The notes under the pieces are model-generated. The model saw nothing but the letters and a program-made list of their open reading frames with translations, had not been told where the DNA came from and did no database searches. Below, in pieces: positions 52,901 through 64,000 of a DNA stretch of 64,000 nucleotides; within the stretch, counting starts at the first letter, position 1, and each line of letters begins with the position of its first letter. Source of the stretch: Parus major (Eukaryota > Chordata > Aves > Passeriformes > Paridae); assembly GCF_001522545.3 (NCBI RefSeq), contig NC_031769.1:12941090-13005089 (forward strand), given 5' to 3'. A program made the translations under genes and the position numbers.

Positions 52901-55900
52901 AAGGATTATATCTGAGATACACGAGGATCAGTACTGAGTATCCTGCCATGAAAGGGTGACGTGGAGTTCACTTAGCAGCAGCACCAGATCAGCCCCTGTC
53001 CTTCCTTCAGCTGTGTCTTTCAGACCAGGTGTGTCTTCATACTGCAATGTCAGACTTGGGGTATAAGCTACAAGAGATGCTCAGTGTAGCTGGGGCACCT
53101 GGTCACTGGGATGGGTCATATTTGGTCAGCATTAGTGTCTTATAACAGGAGTGATGCAAGTTCTCTGTAGTGAGGACGTAGCATGGAAGTAATTATGCAG
53201 CACAATAATTACCTGGCACTGAATTATTTTATTTTTAAAAGAGTGGGTTCTGGACACATCTATGCAGGCTCTTTTGTAAGCCATAATGAGCTACCAAGAA
53301 CATTGCTAGGTCCATCCTTCAGAGGAAGGTTTTCAAAGCAAGCATTTGCTAAGAGCTGGGCAGCTCAGTGCAAAATTGTGAGGCTACACAGATGCACAGA
53401 AAACCCCACAAAACCCCAAACCAACAGACAAAATATGTGCTTGCTGTATCTGTGATTGATTTGATTCCAGTATCAAATCACAACGGGTTGCCATGAGAGC
53501 AGGCTCCTGTGATTCTTAGAGTGGGTAGTTCATGTTGTCTCAGTGAGCACTTCCATCCAAATCTGCAAGCTGCTGAAGTAACTTTGAGGAAAAACCTAAA
53601 GCTGTGAATATAAACCACATAATTTGTAAATATATATTTTAGGACTTTTCAAGAAGATTTATTAATTGGGCAAGGCAAAATAAATTTCCTACTTTGAAGT
53701 TCCTGGACTTGCTGTTTACAAATTTATCACTCTGTAGCTACCATTTTATACCTAATGTAGCATATACACTCAATGGGCTGTCCCAAGACTCTGTGAAATG
53801 ACTTAATGCTTCTTCATCAGAAAAGAGATATTAGAGAAGGAAATATAGACATTTGGTTTAGAGTTGAAAAGAGTTCAAGGTAATGGAAACAAATAAAAGA
53901 TTAAACCATAAGACTACAAATTATTGCTCAACTGAGCTAAGTGAAAGCATCAAATCTCAGAAGCAGAAATGTTTGTCTGTGTGACTGTTTTTTTGTTTCT
54001 ATGATATATATAAATGTGTCATCTGGTGGTGATGTACGGAGGGGGTGGATGGGGAGAGGGTTTCACCAGCAGCCAAGGATGGGCAGGGTCAGGCTGCTGC
54101 AGGGGCTGGGCATGGGAGAAGGACAGTGCAGCATTCTCAGAATAATGCAAGTTCTTTGAAGGGTAGCTTTTACCCCCCAAAAAAAGGGCCTAGGGGACTC
54201 ATTTATCTCTGCTGCTGCTTTATGGGAAAAAAACCCCAAATCCAACAAACAATAACCACCAGGGTGTTAGAGATGTGAAACTGAAAAAACTGTCAGCTCC
54301 AATGGGGCTCTCCAGATATATACACTAATGTTGTCATGCTCACAGTGTGGCTGCAAACCTGTCTGAAATTACATGAACTAATAAGAATTTTATTTCAAAT
54401 TGTATTGACTGGTGATTTTTTTAATATTATATGGAATTTGGGGTTTATTTCCAGTGTACAAGGGGGAGATCAGCTTAATTTATTCAGCAGCCCATGAAGT
54501 GCATAGTCAATACCCAGGTCCTTAGTTTTATTACTTTTGTTTTATTTTTTATATCTATGTATTTTATATATATATTTTTATATATTTATGTATATACATT
54601 ATATTTTAATTTATTTTATCTATATGCTATGTACTGTATTTACTTAGTCTAATTACTTTTACTACAGTAAAACACACTACATAAATTTGTGATACTATTT
54701 TATGTTTATGGAAATAATACCTAAATTGTGTTATTTGGAAGACACAAGGGATGAAACAACAGGAGGTTCCTTTTCACAGCCTCACCATTTGTTCTCCCAG
54801 CCCTCTGGTCAATATGGACTTTTGTTGCCTTTTTTATGTTCTAAGTCGGGTTTCAATCTTGTTTCATTTTGGCCTTTCTGCTGCCTTTTTTGCTTTTCCT
54901 AGAGCATTTCCACAAAGCCATAGACTTCATCTCCTTTCTACAGTGTTCCTCACCACCACCTACATTGTTAAATTTCTAGAAAGTGTAACAATTGCCTGAT
55001 GCAGTAGTTTTTCTCATTTTGGCTAGTTTGTTCCTAAAAGGCACTTAGCAATTTCTTGTTTTTATTCTGAAAGAAGACTACTGTAATGGCCATGCTCTGC
55101 TTCTGTCTGGTTTTTTTAAACCTCCACAGTATTAACAAAAAGCTGTAATTTTTTTTAAGAAGTTCCTAATAATTTTTTTATCAATGATCATCAGACACTC
55201 TGTGCTTGGCAGGACAGACACAGCTGAGAATACAAGGAACCTGTGTATTCCCAAACTTCCTGGGCTGGGTCCCTTCATCTTCTCTGCTCCCAGTGTTCCA
55301 AGTCAGCCCTGGGCAGAGTGGGGCTGGGGAGCAGCTGTGGCAGCTCCTGGGTATTGTCCTGCCCTTGGGCTGCCACGGTGTCCATCCAAGCTGTTCTTGC
55401 TGCTTTTGAACTGGTACTGCTGGGGCTTGTTAGTCCACTCCAGATTCCTCTGAGTGTTCGCTGCTCCTACTGCTTCTGACTACATGAGAGTATTATAGAG
55501 ACACAATCCTGCCCAGTTTAAAGGGGGTTTTGGTGGAAAAACAGTCAAAGGTTGCCATTCATCACCCCTAAGGCCCTTGCCATGTGTTTGTGTGCCAGCA
55601 GAAGCTCCTTGCTCTGTAGCTGGGAAATTGATGTGTCCTGGTCTGCCTTGGGAGTGCAGGTCTGCATAGCAAAACAAGGGAAAACATGTAACTTTATGGG
55701 AAAAATAAGAAAATTAGTTAGAAAAAGTAGGAGCATAGAAAATCTAGAGATGAAGCAATATTTTTTTTTCTTTAAAACCATCAGAGTATGATTCACAGCA
55801 GAGTGTGCAGCAAGGTGTGACAAGTAATAGTGACAGAGGAGACGTTAGGTCCTTCTGTATGATACAGAGTGGGGAAACTTTCTTTTAGAAGATCTCAGGG

Positions 55901-57257
55901 TGAGATAGGATATTAGCAGCATGATGGAAATCTTTCCTGGTAACAAAACCTGCAAAGGAGAAAGCCCATGGGGCTTTTTAAGAAAGCCCATTTTCTGAAA
56001 TGGAAGACAGGCAGTAGAGAGAGTGGTGATACATGAGAAACACTAAGAAAGAAAACTCAGTTGGGTAAAGAAACCATCTGACCATCTGTACCAAGAGAAG
56101 TGTGCACATGGCATCCTCTTTGAGAGACTAATCCCCACAGAAAGGTAGGGCTTGCCATTAGTTTCAGAAAAGTATTTGTTTCAGTCTGATTTTAAAACCT
56201 GTAAAACTTTTAAAACTTTTATATACAACAAATCATTGATGCTTAACCAGGATCTGTCAGAGGTTTTATAAAGTAATGGGTGGAGTTAGAAAATTTTAGA
56301 CAGAAGACAGGAGCTGCTTATTTTCATGCTTTCATTTGTCTAAGAGATAATTTCAGTATCTGTTTTTATGGAATAGGGAGGCATGGGATGTCCCCCTCAT
56401 CCTGAGGAGCTGAGCTGTTCTGGTAGCACCAAGCTTTTGTCCCAGCATCTGGTGGCAGTGAGGTTGTCACTGTGTCATGTGCTTGTACTTTGCTGCTGGG
56501 TGGAGCTGGAAGTGTTGCTCCCACAAAGAAAACCAGGGGGCTTGGAAAATGTGATTTGCAATTCCCCTTCACTGTAGCACTTTTTATTACTGGGATTTGG
56601 AATGCGCTGCAGTAAGCCAGCAAATGCATTGCAAACAAATACATTGTTATACACTGTCCCAATTCCTTTGTTTTCCTCTATGGGGTTGACAGTATTTTCT
56701 TGAATGCAAGACAGCCTTATGCCCACAGGCTAAACTTCAGCGCCCTGAGACAGAAACACAAACTTTGACAAAGGGCTGAATAAGAAAACAGCCAAGGATT
56801 CCACCTCTGGGGCCCTTGAGCAGAAGGTCACTGGGCTGACACTTGGAAAGAGATGTCTATGTGCAGTGTTAGCTGGAAGGTTTGTATGTATAAATAATGC
56901 AGTAACTGTGACTATGCCTTCTTTACTAGGGTTTTCCCCAGTGTTTTATGGACACTTATCCAGTCTCTTAATCAAATTGCTTTAACAGACTAAAGAAAAT
57001 GAGTGTGACAGTGCAGAGTTTGGTGATGAGAATGACAGTAGATAAGCTAATTCTGATTAGCCTGGAGGTTTTAAGTCTGCACTAGAAATTTCTTTTTATC
57101 CTCTAGCACTGGGGGATCTGGAAACATGGAAAGATGTAATATTACATCAGTCATATAAATATTTAATGTGGTGCTGGAAGCTGTGAAGAAATGCCATGTG
57201 GAGATTCACACTAGAAATACTCTCTCTTCTGTAGTCTTCCCAAAAACATCTGCTCCT
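49985..57257. other. Intergenic, no gene recognised
   Basis: No gene was identified. The stretch includes AT-rich low-complexity sequence at 51.65-51.9 kb and 54.53-54.65 kb. Open frames of 60-111 codons (for example at 52.1-52.8 and 55.2-55.5 kb) look random. Confidence 0.72.
54535..54640. repeat. AT-rich low-complexity region
   Basis: About 100 bp almost free of G and C, with TATATATA runs and repeated TTTTAT. No element was recognised. Confidence 0.8.
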
Positions 57258-57350
57258 AGTTCTGAGGTTATGATGGTGAGCTAGATGGATCATGGTTCTT
57301 GACACAGTATGGCAGATTTTATGTCCTTATACATATGTCCTTATACATAT
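57258..57350 (+). mobile_element. Ancient CR1 3' fragment with tail repeats
   Basis: GTGAGCTAGATGGATCATGG, then TTCTTGACACAGTATGGCAG, then ATTTTATGTCCTTAT match the old CR1 terminus (GGGCTAGATGGACC, GGTCTGACCCAGTATGGCAG, TTCTTATGTTCTTATG). The 14-bp tandem copies ATGTCCTTATACAT at 57321-57334 and 57335-57348 are then the expanded terminal repeat of the element. Confidence 0.8.
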
Positions 57351-60300
57351 GTGTTGGCTTACTCTGGCTTGTGGCAGTGGTGTGTTTCCAAAGTGCTTAT
57401 GGGTTAACAAGGAGGAGTGAGCAAAACAGCTGTTCTATTTCTCCACAAAGTTGATTTATTTGTTCCTGGAAAAGCTCTTCTTTGGGAAGAATGTCCTGTA
57501 GGAATTTTGTTCCTGAGAACTGTTGATTCTTCATTACCTGCTGCTTTTGACCAAGTCAGGGAGATGGAGCAGAGATACTCAGAACTGCTCAGGGAGACGC
57601 CTTCCCAGAATGCTGCTCCTGAGCACCTTTTGAGTTTATAGCATCGAGACATTCCCAGAGCCAGGGGAAAAAGGAGATTGAGAAAATAACCTCAAGATTA
57701 GAGTGATAGAAAAGTGATCCTCGTGTCACCTATCCAATCTCTGACTTGTACTCTCCCGTTGTGCTACACCCAGCAAGCTGGCCCATTGCTCTGCTTTGGA
57801 AAAAGCGTGGTTACAAGTTGGGGCAGGTTAGTTTAGGCAACACTTGCTTTGAGAAGTCACTGCCTTCAGACGCCCATGCACACACCTACTGCTTTGTCCG
57901 TAAATAATTATATGTACATTAGATTACTCTGAATACTAATTATGACATACATTTAGTAAATTTGAATGAAATTGTGTGTCCATGTTATATTTGGAAATGG
58001 GTTTGTTTTTTTTTTAAAGTTGAAAAAAGGCCTGAGAGAGGCTGATTTCACTGATAACTTCTATAGTCCTCTTTCATCCACCTGTTCTGTCTTCTTGTAA
58101 CACTTACGTGGCAAGAATTATTTATACAGAATTTAAAATGCACCCAGTGCAGCTGCTCATCTTGAGCCACAGACATTACTGTCTGCAGGGCAGGAGGCAG
58201 CCTAAGAAAGGGCTGGCAGGAAAGCAGGGCACTTTATGAACCCTCCCTGTCTTGTATGCCAGCCATGCCTAGGAGAACCAGGGCCTTCCTATCACCTCTT
58301 CTTGTTTTTCCTACCTGAATAGTACACGCAATGAGAAATATTCTGTGTACCACAAATAAGTCATAATACTTACAGGATTAGTGTCACGGCGAGGAAGAGT
58401 TCATCCAGTTCTTACTGATAATCGGAGAATATCTTCCTTATAATTCATATGGAGAAGGAGGCATTTCTGAGTCTAATAACTTATAAGAAAAGGCAGTGAT
58501 CATGGAGCTTACAGCTCTTAAAATATCTGTCTCTGCCAGTGACTCACTCCATGGCCCTAAATGCCCCCCAGACTTCAGCTTCTTCCTCTGTCAATAGGGG
58601 AGATGAATACTTACTTGTGTTTAACTGCAGAGATGATGCAAGACTTAATTAGCTATGTTTGTTGAGAGCTCTGAAAATGTGGAAATGTCACTGCTCTTGA
58701 TTGTCTTGAGTAGCTGATAGCCTGGCTTGTCAATGTGTTACTGTCAGGCTCCTCTTCAGAAGTGAATGGGACACGTGAAATCTCTTGGGTTTGTTTGCCT
58801 GCCTCGGTGCACAGCTGAAGCTTGGCTTTACATGTCTAAGTAGGTGGACAGAAACTTGGTGGTTTCAGGAAGGAGGGTCACATCCCACCTGCTCCTGGAT
58901 GCACCAGTTCCAGGTTTCCTCTGAGGCCACGTTAGAGGAGGTGCTATGAGTGGCTGCCTCCTTAGCCTGAGGTTACATCTGCCTGCTCTACAGCTACGTT
59001 TTCTCTTCTGTTTTGTTAACACGACAGCTCACTGGTGGAGGCTATTAAGAAATTATGGCTCCTCTGGCAGGACTCTGGCAACAGCTGTACCAGCAGAGAG
59101 CTGCCTTGAATTTAGAATAACAAATCACAGAGAAACATCATCAAAGGAGAAAAACTTCCATGCCAGTGATCAGGACGTTTCAAAGCATGAGGTTTTTTTG
59201 TAGTTTTTGGGGGTTTTTTTGATGAGGCTGTGCTCATTCAATTATCCATGGGTTCAGCTCATTCTGAGCTCTCTCTTCCTGGGGCTCAAGCAACCCCTGG
59301 GGAAAACCCTTGTTCAGGGCTGGAAGGCCAGGCAGGCTGCAGGAGGGAGAGGACTCTCTTCCATGAGCTTGTCCTACCATACAACAGTGGCATTTCACAC
59401 ACCCAGGCTGTAAAATGGTTCTCAATGAACACTCAGGCCCAAATATGGGCAGTTTTTCCTGTAGATGTACAGGGAGAAAGGAACTAGAAACATGGGTTTT
59501 AGATACAACCATAGACCTTGGCATTTCTTCCCACCACTGTTATATAGAAACCTATATAACGTTTTGGAGCTCATATTTCAAATAGCTGATGCATTTCATG
59601 TCCCATGCAGTTCATACTTTGCCCACAACTTCAGTGCTGTTCATTAATATGAGGTTAAAGTCAGAGTTCTTTGCAGAACAGGTGGAGTAACTCCATGCAA
59701 GTCACAGAGGCTTTCAGTAGCCGTAGGTTTGTGGTCCATGGACCTCTGAGGTGCTACCACTAAGAAATAGCAAGTAAAAACCTACTGTCAACAAGCTCTA
59801 AATTTTTATGGAAGCATCATAAGAGACGTTGATAGTTCCGTGGGGTCTACACACTGAAAGGGATTGAAACCACTAAAAGTTAAGTTCCCTTAAGAAAGGC
59901 AAATGGACTGTGTGTATCAAGCTATCAAGCACAGATGGCCCACAGAGAGAAACGCCCAAGCAAGATGAAATGGTTACAACCTAGAATTAATCTTTCTGTA
60001 GTTAACCTCGTGTAATTTTGTGGTCATTGAATTACAGAATAGAAAGAAATGAGGAAAATGCCTGGGGCCAAAGTACGATTTTGGTGATAAGTGATTTGGA
60101 AGTAATAATAAAAAAAACAACTTTGCCATGCCCACCTAAATATAGGTTAAGAAAATAAAATGTACTACCTATTGCATACATTTTGACAAAGTTAAAAGTA
60201 TGCACACATAATTAATTGTCTTGGAGGTTTTATTTAAGTGACAGTAATGAGACTTGCAATTCTGTACCTTTCTTCTAAGTTGTATCAGCATGTTTGTACT

Positions 60301-63300
60301 TGAAAAATGTTAACAGGTTTGTTGGAAAATCTTGCTGTGATTGGCCAAGTTTTTATAAGCTACAGCCTGATCCAGTTTGAACATCTAGATAAATATTAAC
60401 CACTCTCAGGCAGAAAATCAATATCGGCTTTATTTTGGTTTCTTTTTCACTCTGTGACTAGCCTGCCACAGGTAGGTCATGCCACCCTTCCTACCCACTT
60501 CTAAAATATAAATATATATATACCTTCCCTCAGCAATTGACAAAATGAAGACTTCAAATGGTGACCTGGCAATTCCTCCAAGGTACAGTGCTACGTGACA
60601 CACACAAATATTCATCTCCTGACTTCTGTGAAAGAGCGGAAAGGTTCTTTCACAGAACTCAATTTTATTTTTACAAGAATGCAATGCCATTGCTACTGCC
60701 TCTCTTCCCTTCTCCCTAGCAGGCCAACATTTCTCTACCCTGCTGAAGATGAACTTTCCATTTCTACCTTTCCCATGTCACCCTAATACTCTTGTGCTGT
60801 CTTTGGCCCCCTCCCTGAGCTCACTCACAGGCAGCAGTTGTGGTGGGCGGTCGTATTATTTCAAGCTGCTCAGGCTGGAAAACTTTGCCAGAGTGAATCA
60901 TTTTGCCTTCTTATTACTGCAGTTAGGAGCAAGCCAAAACTTGCCATTCACAAGGTAACTTTCATTTTGTTCCCCACATTGTTTCTTTGCCCTCGGCTTC
61001 CAGAGCTGAGGTTTTTTTTCTCTTCTGCCAGCTTTGCTTAGATCCAAAAACAGGCTGAGTGAAGTAGCACTTCACTCTGAATTCAGTTACTGAATTCAGG
61101 TTACTGCTAAGGATCTTTACTATTTGCAGTTATCTATCTTTTAAACATGTTGGACTCTTCTGGTTAACATGAACAGTCAAGTTCAGTGCTGTGGGTTATT
61201 TCACAGTCTGATGAGAAACTGGTGATGAAATCAGGTGTGTCTGCGGCACAGTCCTGTTTATTTACAATCAAAGTCTTGTTTTCCTCTGCTATAGGGTAGA
61301 TCTTAAGCAGCAACAGTTTTTCAGATTTAAACCCTATTTCAGGCTCACTCAAGCTTATTTGTGAGGCTTTTTCATGGGTCCATAGATTCTTATATTCTTC
61401 TATTGCTTTGTGTCTCAGCTGCATGGACTTCCAATCCCTCTTCATCCAACATTGCAAAATAATACTAAAGAAACTAGTCCTTTTACATGGGTCTCTATTT
61501 TGGGTAGTGATACATGGAATGGAAGCTGTATCTCAGAAAGCAGACTTGCAGCTCCTCTTCCTATTCAGCCCACTTGATTACAGATATTAACATGGTCATT
61601 TGGGAAATCATTGGACTTCTAGGAGGAGGTGAGAGCAGACAGGTAGGGCAGACAGTCCAAAGCCTGTATCCAAGTTGCTTTTGGTAAAAGGAGATTTTGG
61701 CCAGAGAGAGAGATGTTAAGAGGAAGAAGAGAACTGGTCTTATCAGCCTCAGAGATTACTGTTGCTCTTTGGGTTGCAGGAGAAAAAGTGCATGCCTGAG
61801 GTTGGGGTTTTGGGCAGCGAGGTGTTCAGCTGTATTTTCTCAAGGACACTGGTGCCTTACCAGGTGTCTTTCATCATCAGGTGAAATGCTTCTAAAAAAT
61901 GACTGCTGAAAATATCTGCACTGGTGGAAACTGGAAACATAAACTGGATTAGGCAGTTTGTGGAACAAAGCTCTGGGGCCAGAGGAACATCTGCCCCCAG
62001 GGAGGGCAGGACTACCTGGATGTGTGGGTTACTCCTGGGTAGGCAGTGTAATCCTCAGAGCAGATTTTCAGATATGAATATGAGCTCAAGCCTCAGGACA
62101 GTGAGCCAAATTTTCCTGCAATGTGAAGGCAATCAGACTCACTATGGATCCGTTCTACTCCACTGCGGATGATAAACATCAGTTGGAAACGCGCTCTCTT
62201 ACAAGCGAAGGGTGCTGGACTGAAGGCTTTGTCATGGGAACACTTTTACTGAAAATGACCACCAACACTCTGCTGTGGCTGATGAAACTGGTAACTCTGA
62301 TATGTCTTATATCTCACTTCAGAAAACCTTTGACTGACTGTTCCAAACAGAGCCAATAGTTGGATGGTGTTCTTTGACGGGTGGAAGCTCCAGTGCAAAA
62401 ACAAATACATTCTTCTTCTGCCCTTCAATAAAATCCCCAGAGTTCAATGATACAAAAATATACTGCATTTCATCTATTTGTTTAAAGTTTCCACAACAAT
62501 TATCAAAATACTGTGGGGCAAGCCAAGAAATAAATTATGTTTTAATTGACTATCTTGTTTCTGGTTAGTAAGATATGGCAATATGCACTTTCCCCCAAGC
62601 CTTTCCAGAGTTTGTAAATATTAAAAAAAGTGTATTTTTTCTCCAAGAAAGTACAACAGAAGACAATTCAGAGCTGAGTTTGTGCCCTCCACTAAGAAGC
62701 TAATGGTGTCCCTGGTTTGATGTATAAGAAAGCTTATTAATTTCCTTAGTTGTGGTACTAAAGATATATTGAATAATTTTGTGTGCATGGAAGTGCTGAC
62801 TCCACAGCAGAATAGGCACACACCAGCAAAATTATGCTCTTAATCCTTCTGCCTCTGTACAGTACTGGTTCTGTGAAAAGAAAACTTTGCCTAGTCATTA
62901 GTGCTGCGAAACAAGTGTGCTAACAATTATTAAATCAACCCCCCTCCAGTCAAACCAGTAATGTTTTGTTCCACTGCGTTAGAGTAGACATAAAGCACTA
63001 CACAAGTGAAATCTAAAGCAACATCTTCCATGTCTGATAAGTCTGGCACTTTTCACCATCACTAAAATTATCTCCAACCTCCCACGCACTAAAACAGAGC
63101 TTTACAATTAGTTCCACAAGTGCCAGTGAGAAGAGTCTCCTAATGGTGCCAACAACTACAGTCGAGTTTATCCTTCTGTATTTGCAGAGACAAGGGTTGG
63201 ATCCTTCCTGCTTCCACTTGTGCAGCCTCAGGGAAAGGTCTCACTCAGCCCATATGTTCAGATATTTGGTTTTGTGTCCCTTCTGTGGGCGCTGTGATTA

Positions 63301-64000
63301 AAGGGGAGCTTTACCTTTTCTTTAGTAGCTGAAGAAATTTGAGACCACAGAGGACTGTGGCTTGCTGCAGGGACGGCTATTTCTCAGCTCTGGTGATTAG
63401 TTGCAAGAAATATTTAGAGAGGAGAAAACTGCCAAAGGAGAAGAAGGCTGCATTTAAAAAGATGAAGAGAAAGAGAAATCATGGCAGCGATGGGAGGCCA
63501 GAGCTGCAATGTTAGCAAAAAGAAGCTCCTGCAAGGGCTTTATGCACACAGCTCTCACATCCCTCAGCTGAGCATGTGTTTGTGCTTGTATTAGGGATGA
63601 AAAGATTTTTTTTAGTAAGCAGCTTTGAATTATTGAATATATCATGGATCAGTATACATAAAGAGGAAACAAAAATAGAAGAAGGAATATCAATATTGCA
63701 TAAGCAATACAGAAAACCTGAAAAAATGTCAAAGGGAATAGGTGAAGTTATGATCTGATGAAACAGAGAAACATGCAAAAGTTAGAAAAAGTCATCATAT
63801 CCTAAAAGCTTGAGACATTAAAAGAGACAAGAAAGTATATTCAGTGCATAGTAATTAAAAATGCAAGAATGTGCTGTGGTTAGAAAGCTGTTCTGTAAAG
63901 ATGGGCAAAATATATAAAATATTTTCATGATGAACAGCAGGAATCTGAATTCCCAGTCATCACAAGAGAAGAACAAGTTCAGGTAATTGCTATATGCAAG
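57351..64000. other. Intergenic, no gene recognised, to window end
   Basis: No coding exon of PARD3 or any other gene was recognised. A perfect 12-bp hairpin lies at 60624-60657. A GAATTC-containing decamer is repeated at about 61078-61098. Open frames of 60-98 codons look random. Confidence 0.72.
60624..60657 (+). repeat. Perfect 12-bp hairpin
   Basis: TTCTGTGAAAGA at 60624-60635 pairs exactly with TCTTTCACAGAA at 60646-60657 around a 10-nt loop. No transposon ends or polymerase III signals were seen with it. Confidence 0.88.

Noticed and set aside
60015..60060. Sequence resembling a reversed CR1 tail (GAATTACAGAATAG).
   Set aside because: Only about a dozen bases fit, and no CR1 sequence continues on either side.
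28571..64000. CRISPR arrays, phage or bacterial systems, tRNA and rRNA genes.
   Set aside because: The window is animal nuclear DNA. No spaced direct repeats or cloverleaf and box A/B patterns were noticed on reading.

Overview
This is a vertebrate nuclear window, most likely from a bird. Two observations point to a bird. The 3' ends of CR1 retrotransposons carry typical avian tail sequence, and the gene is compact, with 17 exons in about 26 kb. The base composition is AT-rich, with long introns and no operon-like layout.

Region 1 (1-28,570) is the 3' three quarters of CUL2 (cullin-2) on the + strand. I traced 17 coding exons by joining splice sites to conserved cullin-2 protein sequence. 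Together they encode 639 whole codons plus the last base of the codon before them. If the protein has the usual 745 residues, these are residues 107-745. The start codon, promoter and first ~106 codons lie upstream of the window. The frame is open throughout, the neddylation lysine (K689) and the C-terminal winged helix are intact, and the stop is at 28,080-28,082. A short 3' UTR ends at paired AATAAA signals near 28,540. One intron is of the GC-AG class and one acceptor ends in the rare GAG. Intron 1 (the 5' flank in this window) contains a probable degraded retroviral LTR.

Region 2 (28,571-64,000) holds no protein-coding gene that I can support. It contains four CR1 fragments, all in + orientation: two of avian type (34.4 and 37.0 kb) and two older ones (42.6 and 57.3 kb), plus one doubtful remnant (41.0 kb). 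It also holds homopolymer tracts, microsatellites, two small CpG-rich patches and several perfect hairpins. In human, the gene beyond the CUL2 3' end is PARD3, so this is probably the CUL2-PARD3 intergenic interval.

CUL2 protein is the scaffold of the CRL2 ubiquitin ligases: it holds elongin B/C and a VHL-box receptor at one end, and RBX1 plus an E2 at the other. I see no novel multi-gene system here. The most useful anomalies are the GC-AG intron, the GAG acceptor, the hairpins and the unexplained CpG patches.
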